A DNA stretch of 7,577 bases from Desulfobacterales bacterium (GCA_029940345.1 JAOZRC010000245.1:1-7577); one strand, 5' to 3'; positions 1-6,390 are shown, counted from the stretch's first letter. The notes: generated from the sequence alone by a model not told the origin. Numbers and translations are program-made.

Positions 1-54
1 CGGTTAAACACTTTATCTTGAAAGCTATTTATTCAGATATAATGGTATAGGTGC

Positions 55-88
55 CAGTGTTTAGGTTTCAGTGTTCAGGTTTCAGGTT
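55..88. repeat. Short degenerate tandem repeat of 14-nt units
   Basis: Two 14-nt units, CAGTGTTTAGGTTT (55-68) and CAGTGTTCAGGTTT (69-82), differ at one base and are followed by a partial third copy, CAGGTT (83-88). The array lies just beyond the stop codon of the minus-strand gene that ends at 98. Low-complexity CAGGTTTCAGTGTT-type strings of this kind occur as dispersed intergenic repeats in some deltaproteobacterial genomes; that comparison is from memory. The odd C-terminal tail of the neighbouring gene may be translated repeat-flanking sequence. Nothing else is recognised in 1-97. Confidence 0.6.
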
Positions 89-97
89 CTGCTCCTT

Positions 98-796
98 TCA
101 CTCCTGATAGCTAACACCCAAAACCATGATTTTTGAATAGGATATATTTTTTCTATGAACAATCACTGTAAAGGTGCATCCATCCCGATCATCCACAAAA
201 TCAATATCAGGCCACGCTTCCAAAATCCTTCGAATTCCAGAACCCAGGCCGCGGTAAGGAAGCATTTTTTTTGCTGCAAAGGATGCCAGTATGGGATTGC
301 GAATATCAGAGTTGCCGGTTCTGGCTTTGGCAACGGTCAGGTTGTTGGGAAGATTTCCGGGGCTTATGATTTCAAACCTGTCATCAAAGATAAAAATCCG
401 GGTAACCGCACTGACAAAATAATCTCTATGGATAAGCGCATTGACCATCAGTTCTTCGAATACAACTTGTGGAATTTCAGGTACACCAACCGTATTCACA
501 TTTTGGCCTGCCTGAATTTTTTTAAGATTACGCATGATAAAAGCTAGCGCATCATCATAAATTTTCTTTATAGTACCGCATAAATCTTCACTGTCAAGGT
601 ACGCTGATGTTGAAATATCAGCACCGGGCAAAGTGATCGCTTTGACAATGAATTGTGGTTTGATCCATTCCGGTTTTTCCGCGAATAAAAGCACACCTGC
701 CAGATTCAGCGTTCCTCCTTCACAGGCCAGATTCATGTTTTGAAGCAGGTTTAGCAGTTTTTCAGGATCATCCGGAAGGTTAATCGGGTTTTTTCG
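98..796 (-). pseudogene. C-terminal half of an AlbA_2/Schlafen-GHKL ATPase-like (COG2865-type) protein, 5' end deleted
   Basis: The open frame runs from the in-frame TGA at 799-797 to the stop at 98. The first ATG is at 736, but protein-like sequence begins upstream of it: LPDDPEKLLNLLQNMNL, from about 778. It then reads TLNLAGVLLFAEKP, the linker typical of COG2865 proteins between an N-terminal AlbA_2 (Schlafen-like) domain and a C-terminal GHKL-type ATPase domain. The GHKL signs follow in order: the N-box-like EELMVNALIHRDY, the ISPGNLP loop, and RGLGSGIRRI. The N-terminal AlbA_2 domain, normally about 150-180 residues, is absent. Its place is taken by the NACHT gene in another frame, so the gene is truncated by a deletion. 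Family members act as transcriptional regulators or conflict-system components; the specific role here is unknown. The tail ISYSKIMVLGVSYQE does not look family-like. A short product from ATG 736 could be made but would lack the DNA/RNA-binding half. Confidence 0.8.
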
Positions 797-1457
797 TCAT
801 ACCCCGCAAACCGGCAAGTCACCACAAACCGGCAGGAGGGATGCGCCTGCAGAGCGTTTTCGATCCAGCGGGACACCTGGGAGCGCTCTTCCGGATAGGC
901 CACTTCGTCCAGGCCGTCCAAAAGAAACAAGAGGTTTCCGCGATCAAGCAGTTTTTTGCCGAACCCGGAAGGCGTATTCAGATGGGGCTGATTCAGCAGA
1001 TCCTGAACAAAGGCATCTAACCCGGAATTGATATCTTTGAGTTCCCGCAGCGGCAGAAACACCGGGATCAAATCTTTGGGCAATCCGAGGGTATCCAGGC
1101 CGTCACGCAGACACCACAAAAGCAGGCGTTTCAAATGGGTGGTCTTGCCGGAACCGGGATCTCCCAGGATAACGATGCCCCTGCGCCCTATCCTTTCGGT
1201 GGTGTGAAACGCATCGGGCACGGATATCTCTTGCTCCCGGCCATGCTCGCGCAGGCATTGCTCGGCATCTTCGGCATCGGCAAAACAGGCGTTTCCGATG
1301 CCCCGCAGGTCGATCATGGCTCGCAGGGGCACATAGATATCTTCCACATTGATGGGCACGCGGACACGGGTGCGAAAGCCCATAATCGGCAGTTGTTCGT
1401 ACAGGCTGGCCGCTTTTTGGCAGTAGTTTCGGATGGCGGTGTCAAACTGTGTGTCAT
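751..1457 (-). pseudogene. NACHT/STAND NTPase fragment, frameshifted start and truncated 3' end
   Basis: From the internal ATG at 1383 the frame encodes a P-loop NTPase of the NACHT family (NLR-like signal transduction ATPase). Walker A is GDPGSGKTT. Walker B with the NACHT acidic signature is NLLFLLDGLDEV, followed by the sensor-like RFVVTCRFAGYDEKTRL. The frame then becomes unrelated sequence (TFRMILKNC) and stops at 751, so the winged-helix and the repeat or effector regions normally found downstream are missing. Coding sequence clearly extends upstream of 1383: DTQFDTAIRNYCQKAASLYEQLPI lacks a start in frame. An ATG at 1457, one base after the upstream gene's TAA and preceded by AAGG at 1470-1467, would open this frame if the ACACAC run (1454-1449) were 2 nt shorter. 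The gene therefore appears broken at both ends. Known relatives sense invaders and trigger effectors such as antiphage Avs-like systems. A defence role here is inference. Confidence 0.82.
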
Positions 1458-1458
1458 G

Positions 1459-2032
1459 TTACAGGGCCTTTTTATTTATCGGTTTGCGGTCACGCTTTTG
1501 GAAAGAAGCCGGTAGATTAAATTCATCGAATATCTGGTACTGATCGGGGGCCATATCCGGCTTCCAGGCCCCTTTCTCAGGAAGGATATTGTCAAAGCAA
1601 CGCCGATAAACCCGCACCCGGCTGCTATCAATGGCGATCACCTGATACCGTCGGGATGTTTCGGGAAGCGACTCTCCGTCAAGGCCGGCGGAACCGGTGG
1701 CCAAAATATGAATGATCGTGTTGCCTTCACCGGTCACCTCGTACCATGACGACATAACGGCGGTCAATGCCCAAATAATCAGCCAATCCGCCGATAAAGC
1801 GTTCCGCCTGGATGTATTCCTCTTCAATACTCCATTCGGCAATGTCGCCCGTCACCACAATGAAATCGGGTCGAACCGTTTTATTTCCCAATATCTCTAA
1901 ATCCGCAATCATCTTTTCGAGCTGGGGCGTATAATCATCGTCGGCATACAGCGGCGTGCGGCAATCATCACGGTCCACATGATGCCGGCCATATTGAATA
2001 TCCGACAAGTGCAATATCTGAATGGTTCGCAT
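1459..2032 (-). pseudogene. Calcineurin-like metallophosphoesterase with an out-of-frame internal deletion
   Basis: The first frame starts with ATG at 2032, preceded by GAGG four bases upstream. It encodes ILHLSDIQYGRHH (the metal-binding DxQ/DxH block), then DFIVVTGDIAEWS (the GD motif), then YVVMV. Family members continue with a PGNHD motif; here it reads RGDR and stops at 1727. In a second frame, protein-like sequence resumes as VTGEGNTIIHILATGSAGLD and continues with SRRYQVIAID and VRVYRRCFD. This matches the C-terminal end of the same kind of phosphoesterase, and it ends at TAA 1461-1459. The GNHD motif, the middle histidine and the GHxH motif are all missing, so the enzyme would be dead. 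I estimate that some 150-200 residues were lost. Such MPE proteins commonly occur fused to or beside STAND NTPases, and here the NACHT gene follows after a single base. Confidence 0.78.
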
Positions 2033-2081
2033 TGATCCTCTTTTTTATTTGATTATTCGGTAAGGAATCTAAAAATTTTTT

Positions 2082-2109
2082 ACAATTTTATAAAAAACAG
2101 TAAAATTGT
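2082..2109. repeat. 9-bp inverted repeat in an AT-rich tract
   Basis: ACAATTTTA (2082-2090) and TAAAATTGT (2101-2109) are perfect inverted copies separated by 10 nt. The dyad lies about 50-75 bp upstream of the start of the metallophosphoesterase gene, where a promoter or operator for that minus-strand cluster would be expected. I find no convincing -35/-10 pair, so the regulatory role is only a suggestion. Some self-complementarity is expected by chance in such AT-rich DNA. Confidence 0.45.
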
Positions 2110-2140
2110 GGCATCCTTCATAATAACCCAAAAGTGGTTT

Positions 2141-2227
2141 ACACTTTCATGGGGAGTGCTGAACCGAAGGTTTAGCAAAGACCAGCGTAAAACGCTAAAC
2201 CTTCGGTTCAGCACTCCTTTAAAGTGT
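2141..2227. repeat. Large inverted repeat (24-bp perfect arms plus outer 7-bp arms)
   Basis: The left arm (2153-2176, starting GGAGTGCTGAACC) and the right arm (2194-2217, ending GGTTCAGCACTCC) are perfect inverse copies over 24 bp, with a 17-nt loop. Outside them, ACACTTT (2141-2147) and AAAGTGT (2221-2227) also pair, separated from the inner stem by 5 and 3 unpaired bases. The stem is far too long for chance. It is not followed by a T-run and lies between divergent genes, so a rho-independent terminator is unlikely. Possible identities are a small non-autonomous mobile element or palindromic repeat, or a structured RNA. Confidence 0.85.
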
Positions 2228-2351
2228 TAAGCGGAAAATGAAGAATGCATGCGGATTAACAATTCCAACGCTCTTTGCAAAATTTTAATATTTCAGGCAA
2301 CGCTAAACACATCACCGGATAGATTTTCAAACCTGCCCTGTGCTTTGGGGA

Positions 2352-2392
2352 TTGACATTCGACCTTTGAATATACATTGTATAGATTTCAAA
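2352..2392 (+). promoter_or_regulatory. Candidate promoter/operator region of kptA
   Basis: TTGACA at 2352-2357 is a perfect -35-like hexamer. The spacing to an ideal -10 is not right: the best-looking boxes, TATACA (2371-2376) and TATAGA (2380-2385), lie 13 and 22 bp downstream. Overlapping them is a perfect dyad, TATACA-T-TGTATA (2371-2383). It is extended by TTTGAA (2365-2370) and TTCAAA (2387-2392), with three extra bases in the right half. The position 34-60 bp upstream of the gene start suits an operator. Neither the promoter nor a regulator is proven. Confidence 0.35.
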
Positions 2393-2425
2393 TGTTAACA
2401 CATTCGCTTGCTTTTTATGGAACCA

Positions 2426-2998
2426 ATGAAAAAAAAACAGATCAAAATCAGTAAATTTCTCAGTTATGTGTTAAGACACAAACCTGACGCCATCGGGTTA
2501 GAATTGGACGCCAATGGGTGGGTGTCGGTTGAACGACTGATCCAATCTGCCAACGCATCCGGTCAAACTCTTACGCGTGAACTGCTTGAGACCGTTGTGC
2601 GCACCAATGACAAAAAAAGATTTGCGTTTAGTGATGACGGCTTAAAGCTTCGTGCCAGCCAGGGACATTCCATTGATATCGAATTGGGGCTGAAACCCCA
2701 AATGCCGCCTGAATATCTTTATCATGGCACCGCCAATCGTTTTCGGGATTCCATTTTAGCTTCAGGGTTAAACCCTGGGAATCGCAAGCATGTGCATTTA
2801 TCAACGGATGTGAAAACAGCTACTCAGGTCGGGCAAAGACATGGCAAACCGATCGTGCTTTTAGTCAGAGCCGCTGAAATGCAGGGTGCCGGTTATTCGT
2901 TTTTCTTATCTGCCAACGGCGTCTGGCTTACGGATAGCGTTCCGGCGCAATATTTGGACCTGGTAGACCAAAAAACTGAATCGCTTACTAAAAATTAA
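2426..2998 (+). CDS. kptA: RNA 2'-phosphotransferase (Tpt1/KptA family)
   Basis: KptA/Tpt1 enzymes transfer the 2'-phosphate of an RNA splice or repair junction to NAD+, giving ADP-ribose 1'',2''-cyclic phosphate and nicotinamide. In bacteria the natural substrate is unclear. Numbering from ATG 2426 (190 aa, a normal length), the N-terminal winged-helix part contains SKFLSYVLRHKP with the Arg17-His18 pair. It continues with GWVSVERLI and KKRFAF (Arg65). The C-terminal ADP-ribosyltransferase-like part contains YLYHGT (His100), RKHVHLS (Arg120) and RHGKPIVLLV. The Arg-His-Arg-Arg catalytic set of the family therefore appears complete. Start choice: ATG 2426 has GGA six bases upstream; ATG 2417 and TTG 2408 are in frame but lack a visible Shine-Dalgarno. 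The gene ends 21 nt before a DAHP synthase and probably shares its transcript. The family is certain; the physiological role is not. Confidence 0.95.
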   Translation: MKKKQIKISKFLSYVLRHKPDAIGLELDANGWVSVERLIQSANASGQTLTRELLETVVRTNDKKRFAFSDDGLKLRASQGHSIDIELGLKPQMPPEYLYHGTANRFRDSILASGLNPGNRKHVHLSTDVKTATQVGQRHGKPIVLLVRAAEMQGAGYSFFLSANGVWLTDSVPAQYLDLVDQKTESLTKN

Positions 2999-3008
2999 GG
3001 TATAAATA

Positions 3009-3014
3009 AAGGAA
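3009..3014 (+). promoter_or_regulatory. Ribosome binding site of the DAHP synthase gene
   Basis: AAGGAA lies 5 nt before ATG 3020, inside the 21-nt gap after kptA. It supports this start, and the absence of room for a separate promoter suggests co-transcription with kptA. Confidence 0.7.
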
Positions 3015-3019
3015 TAAAT

Positions 3020-4393
3020 ATGGACCCTTGGCATCTTTCAAGTTGGCGCAACAAACCGATTTTGCAGCAACCCCACTACGCTGATCCGGCCCTTCTGCAT
3101 AACGTGGAGTCTCAGCTCAAACAGGTTCCCCCGTTGGTGTTTGCCGATGAAATTATGGAATTGAAGCGGCAATTAGCCAAAGTCGCCGAGGGACACGCTT
3201 TTCTGATGCAAGGCGGCGATTGTGCGGAAAGCTTTGCGGAATTTAATACCGCTAAAATCCGGGACACCTGCAAAGTTCTTTTGCAGATGGCGGTGGTGCT
3301 CACCTTTGCCGGCAGTTGTCCGGTTGTCAAGGTGGGACGCCTGGCCGGCCAGTTTGCCAAACCGCGTTCATCGGATACGGAAACCCAGGAAAACCGGGCG
3401 CTGCCCAGTTATCGAGGGGATATGGTCAATGCCATCACCTTTGATGAAGAGTCGCGCACGCCTGATCCTGACCGTCTGATGCAAGCCTACAATCAGTCCG
3501 CAGCCACTCTTAATCTGCTGAGAGCTTTTACCAAAGGCGGACTGGCCGATCTGCACCAGGTGCATCAATGGAACCTGGACTTTGTCAAAGGCAGTCCCCT
3601 GGGTGATCGCTATCGCCATCTGGCGGACCGCATCGGTGAGAGCCTGGCTTTTATGGAAGCATGCGGATTGACATTAAAAGATACGCCTAAAATCCGCGAA
3701 ACCACCGTATACACGTCGCATGAAGCCTTGCTGCTCAATTATGAAGAAGCGCTCACCCATAAAGATGAAAAAAACGATCTATGGTATGATTGTTCAGCCC
3801 ACATGATATGGGTGGGCGAACGCACCCGTCAGACCGATAATGCCCATATTGAATTTGCCAGGGGCATTGAAAATCCGATCGGAGTGAAAATCGGTCCGAC
3901 CATGGACGCCGAAGAATTATTGCGTTTAAGCGACGTGTTGAATCCTTACAATGAACCGGGGCGCCTTACTTTTATTACGCGTATGGGCGCGGATCATATT
4001 GCCGCCCAATTGCCCCCGTTAATTCAGGCGGTTCAGCGGGAAGGCCATAAGGTGGTGTGGAGTTGTGATCCCATGCATGGCAATACGGTTAAAACCGCCG
4101 GCGGTTTCAAAACGCGATTCTTTGACCGCATATTGGAAGAGGTGCGCAATTTTTTTGAGATTCATTATGCGGAAGGCACTTATGCCGGCGGTGTTCATTG
4201 TGAAATGACCGGTCAAAACGTAACCGAATGTATCGGGGGCGCCCAAGCCATTACCGAGCAAGGTTTAGCCGATAAGTATGACACCTTTTGCGATCCGCGT
4301 TTAAATGCGAATCAGGCGTTGGAGTTGTCTTTTTTGATCGCCGAATTCCTCAAAAAATATAATGTCGTCCGGAAACCGCGTAATTCCAAGTAA
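3020..4393 (+). CDS. Class II 3-deoxy-D-arabino-heptulosonate 7-phosphate (DAHP) synthase
   Basis: This enzyme condenses phosphoenolpyruvate with erythrose 4-phosphate to DAHP, the entry step of the shikimate pathway to aromatic amino acids; it is cytosolic and metal-dependent. The 457-aa product has the normal class II (plant/Mycobacterium-type) length and starts with the typical [12 protein letters not shown]. Diagnostic blocks are [74 protein letters not shown] and [18 protein letters not shown]. The metal ligands expected from the family are Cys68, His353, Glu395 and Asp425. Their 42- and 30-residue spacings match those of the M. tuberculosis enzyme (His369, Glu411, Asp441). Residues look complete and no frameshift is seen. 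It follows kptA by 21 nt; a functional link between RNA 2'-phosphate removal and aromatic biosynthesis is not obvious. Class II naming (aroF, aroG or aroH) differs between organisms, so no symbol is given. Confidence 0.97.
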   Translation: MDPWHLSSWRNKPILQQPHYADPALLHNVESQLKQVPPLVFADEIMELKRQLAKVAEGHAFLMQGGDCAESFAEFNTAKIRDTCKVLLQMAVVLTFAGSCPVVKVGRLAGQFAKPRSSDTETQENRALPSYRGDMVNAITFDEESRTPDPDRLMQAYNQSAATLNLLRAFTKGGLADLHQVHQWNLDFVKGSPLGDRYRHLADRIGESLAFMEACGLTLKDTPKIRETTVYTSHEALLLNYEEALTHKDEKNDLWYDCSAHMIWVGERTRQTDNAHIEFARGIENPIGVKIGPTMDAEELLRLSDVLNPYNEPGRLTFITRMGADHIAAQLPPLIQAVQREGHKVVWSCDPMHGNTVKTAGGFKTRFFDRILEEVRNFFEIHYAEGTYAGGVHCEMTGQNVTECIGGAQAITEQGLADKYDTFCDPRLNANQALELSFLIAEFLKKYNVVRKPRNSK

Positions 4394-4545
4394 AAGGGTC
4401 TTAAGTTCATCTACCATTGATCTTTTTCCGGAAACCCTGTAGAAAGGCAGTTAATCATCCGATTTTATGATTTGGCACTGTGTTATCAGTGGGAGATAAT
4501 AAACAATGCCGGTTAACCGTTAATTAAATACAAAAACACATCGTT
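4394..4545. other. Intergenic spacer with short palindromes
   Basis: This 152-bp gap between the DAHP synthase and the hydrolase holds a TTTCCGGAAA palindrome (4425-4434), a weak CACTG/CAGTG hairpin (4476-4491) and a CGGTTAACCG palindrome (4510-4519). The last lies about 27 bp before the hydrolase start, where an operator could sit. None is a convincing rho-independent terminator, and I see no clear sigma-70 promoter. Confidence 0.3.
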
Positions 4546-6318
4546 ATGAAACATTGGAAGGCTGATTTAAAATGGTTGGCTCTCGGCTTATCAGAAAAAC
4601 TGGCGAAATATTTGTGGCTGCCTTTTAAAACGATTCCCTCGCGCACCCCTGATTTATATTCCAAAATTACAATCAGTAAAAATGCGCCTATTGAAATGCG
4701 GGATGGCGTGCGTCTGTATGCTGACATCTATAAACCTGTCATTGACGAACCGTTTCCGGTTATCCTCATCCGCCTTCCTTATGGCAAGGAAGAAGCCGGT
4801 TCGGCAATGGTTCCCGAAGGCAAATTTTGGGCCCAAAAGGGCTATATTTGTGTGATCCAGGATGTGCGCGGCAAATATCGCTCCCAAGGTGAGTGGTCGC
4901 CTTTTATTCATGAAATTGAAGATGGTTACGACTCCATCGACCAGATTGCCAAACAGCCCTGGTGCAACGGCAATATCGGTATGACTGGCAAGTCCTATTG
5001 TGGGTATACATGTTGGGCAGCCGCTGTGAGTGGCCATCCAAGTCTTAAATGTATCGCTCCGGGAGTTACGGCTACGGATGTTTATAACACCTGGATTTAC
5101 AATAACGGCGCTTTTTGTCTCGGTTCGATGGGGAAATGGGGGATTGGCTGGAATTCTGGAAAATCCGTCAATAAATATCGCTTGAACACCGATCATCTGC
5201 CCGTGATGGAGCTGGATGAAGCGTCCGAATTGCCTTGCTCCTATTACAAAGAGTGGCTCAATCATCCGACGCGCGATTCCTATTGGGACACTATTAATTT
5301 GGATCAACACTATTCCAAGATCAAAATACCGGTGTTGAATATCGGCGGTTGGTATGACCTGTTTTTGAAAGGCGCCCTTAATGACTGGAAGGGCGTCGCA
5401 ACCCAAAGCAATGATCCGTATGCACGCTTGAACCAATGGATTATGCTGGGGCCTTATGATCATTCCCAGACCACTGAAACCACCGGGCGTATTGGCCGGC
5501 TGAGTATCGGGAAAAAACATAAAGGGGAGTGGTATGATACCTTACAGCATTTTTTTGACTACTGGTTGCAGCGAATGGAAAACGGTTTTGATCAGACTGA
5601 ACGAATCAAACTATTTACGATTAATGACAATGATTGGCGCTATGAATCCCAATGGCCCGTTAGCGGCGTCCGCATGACCAAATATTACTTACATAGCCAG
5701 GGCGGCGCTAACCGTATCCATAGCGTCGGTGTTCTCAGCCCGGATATGCCAGGCGAAGAACCCTGTGATGTTTATTTCTATGATCCGAAAAATCCGGTTG
5801 GTATTACCCGTGAAACGGATTTGTGGCAGCGGGCTAAAACGATGAAGAACCGCCGGACGCTTGAAAAGAAAAGTGACGTGCTTTTATATAAATCCCTGCC
5901 ACTTAAGAATGACATGGAAATAACAGGCCCGTTGCAAATGACGCTTTATGCCTCCTCTTCAGTGTCCGACACCGATTTCACTGCCGCCCTGGTCGATATT
6001 TTTCCCAACGGATATGTATTAATGCTCCAGGAAGGCATCATCCGCGTCGCTTTTCGGGTGAGTGATCGCAAGCGAACCTTGATTAAACCGGGAAGACTGT
6101 ATAAATATGTGATTGACCTGGGTGCGACCAGCTATAATATTAAAAAAGGCCATAAGATCGGAGTGGAAATATCCAGTAGTAATTTTGACCGTTATGACCG
6201 TAATTTAAATACGGCTGTCGGGTTTGGCGCCAGTGCAGATATGGTCAGAGCCACTCAAAAGATTTATCACTCACACATCCATCCTTCCCATATCACGCTA
6301 CCAATTGCACCGCGTTGA
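4546..6318 (+). CDS. CocE/NonD family alpha/beta hydrolase (peptidase S15-like, X-Pro dipeptidyl-peptidase fold)
   Basis: The 590-aa protein belongs to the CocE/NonD serine hydrolases, which include cocaine esterase, glutaryl-7-ACA acylase and related acylases or peptidases. An N-terminal alpha/beta hydrolase domain begins near MRDGVRLYADIYKP (51-64). It contains LPYGK with Tyr79, the likely oxyanion-hole tyrosine, and QDVRGKYRSQGEW (105-117). The nucleophile motif is GKSYCG with Ser150. The acid is Asp271 in IGGWYD and the base is His306 in GPYDHS, so the catalytic triad looks complete. A helical cap lies between the nucleophile and the acid. The C-terminal jelly-roll domain runs from about 375 to the end (for example GPLQMTLYASSSVSDTDF and GHKIGVEISSSNFDRYDRN). 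The N-terminus is amphipathic rather than a clear signal peptide, so a cytoplasmic location is likely. No Shine-Dalgarno precedes ATG 4546, but sequence from there fits the family. The natural substrate cannot be told from sequence. It is probably transcribed separately or by read-through from the DAHP synthase gene. Confidence 0.93.
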   Translation: MKHWKADLKWLALGLSEKLAKYLWLPFKTIPSRTPDLYSKITISKNAPIEMRDGVRLYADIYKPVIDEPFPVILIRLPYGKEEAGSAMVPEGKFWAQKGYICVIQDVRGKYRSQGEWSPFIHEIEDGYDSIDQIAKQPWCNGNIGMTGKSYCGYTCWAAAVSGHPSLKCIAPGVTATDVYNTWIYNNGAFCLGSMGKWGIGWNSGKSVNKYRLNTDHLPVMELDEASELPCSYYKEWLNHPTRDSYWDTINLDQHYSKIKIPVLNIGGWYDLFLKGALNDWKGVATQSNDPYARLNQWIMLGPYDHSQTTETTGRIGRLSIGKKHKGEWYDTLQHFFDYWLQRMENGFDQTERIKLFTINDNDWRYESQWPVSGVRMTKYYLHSQGGANRIHSVGVLSPDMPGEEPCDVYFYDPKNPVGITRETDLWQRAKTMKNRRTLEKKSDVLLYKSLPLKNDMEITGPLQMTLYASSSVSDTDFTAALVDIFPNGYVLMLQEGIIRVAFRVSDRKRTLIKPGRLYKYVIDLGATSYNIKKGHKIGVEISSSNFDRYDRNLNTAVGFGASADMVRATQKIYHSHIHPSHITLPIAPR

Positions 6319-6333
6319 TGCATAACAAATTTA

Positions 6334-6356
6334 GACGCCTATTAGGGGACGCCTAT
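6334..6356 (+). repeat. 9-bp direct repeat upstream of the RAYT gene
   Basis: GACGCCTAT occurs at 6334-6342 and again at 6348-6356, offset by 14 bp. The second copy is part of the left inverted repeat of the transposase module. The pair could be a duplicated transposase recognition site. Confidence 0.5.
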
Positions 6357-6361
6357 GATTT
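6346..6361 (+). repeat. Left inverted repeat of the RAYT module
   Basis: GGGACGCCTATGATTT matches, in inverse orientation, the 16 nt at 7415-7430 with a single mismatch that is still a G-T pair. It lies 40 nt before the transposase start. The matching copy begins on the last base of the transposase stop codon, so the two bracket the gene tightly. Confidence 0.75.
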
Positions 6362-6390
6362 TATGCTTTACCTCTCGGATTGAATGTGGT

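Larger units (their letters stand above)
2033..2425. other. Divergent intergenic region with several inverted repeats, no gene recognised
   Basis: This 393-bp stretch separates the minus-strand metallophosphoesterase remnant from plus-strand kptA. I see no credible ORF, tRNA or known RNA here. It contains a 9-bp inverted repeat in an AT-rich tract (2082-2109), a large inverted repeat (2141-2227) and a promoter/operator-like dyad (2352-2392). The flanking genes point away from it, so its hairpins cannot be simple 3' terminators of either neighbour. Positions 2228-2350 hold nothing I can identify. Confidence 0.6.

Noticed and set aside
55..88. CRISPR array
   Set aside because: The units are contiguous 14-mers without spacers, and no cas gene is present.
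155..547. 130-aa plus-strand ORF opposite the AlbA_2-GHKL remnant
   Set aside because: It is the antisense of a recognisable GHKL-type coding frame and its own translation resembles no family.
1135..1515. 126-aa plus-strand ORF opposite the NACHT gene
   Set aside because: It overlaps the NACHT Walker A region in antisense and shows no domain; it is a shadow of real coding sequence.
2141..2227. Rho-independent terminator
   Set aside because: No T-run follows the stem on either strand, and both neighbouring genes are transcribed away from it.
3222..3479. Shifted-frame plus-strand ORF inside the DAHP synthase gene
   Set aside because: The overlapping frame encodes conserved class II DAHP synthase motifs, so this is a frame shadow.
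98..4393. Functional defence island combining KptA with the NACHT cluster
   Set aside because: kptA is divergent, separated by nearly 400 bp and paired with a metabolic gene, while the NACHT cluster is broken. Nothing in the sequence links them.
4425..4434. Terminator after the DAHP synthase gene at TTTCCGGAAA
   Set aside because: A 10-bp AT-rich palindrome without loop or downstream T-run cannot form a terminator hairpin.
4654..5520. 288-aa minus-strand ORF
   Set aside because: It lies wholly opposite the CocE/NonD hydrolase, whose motifs are clear. The antisense product is cysteine- and histidine-scattered without any family signature.
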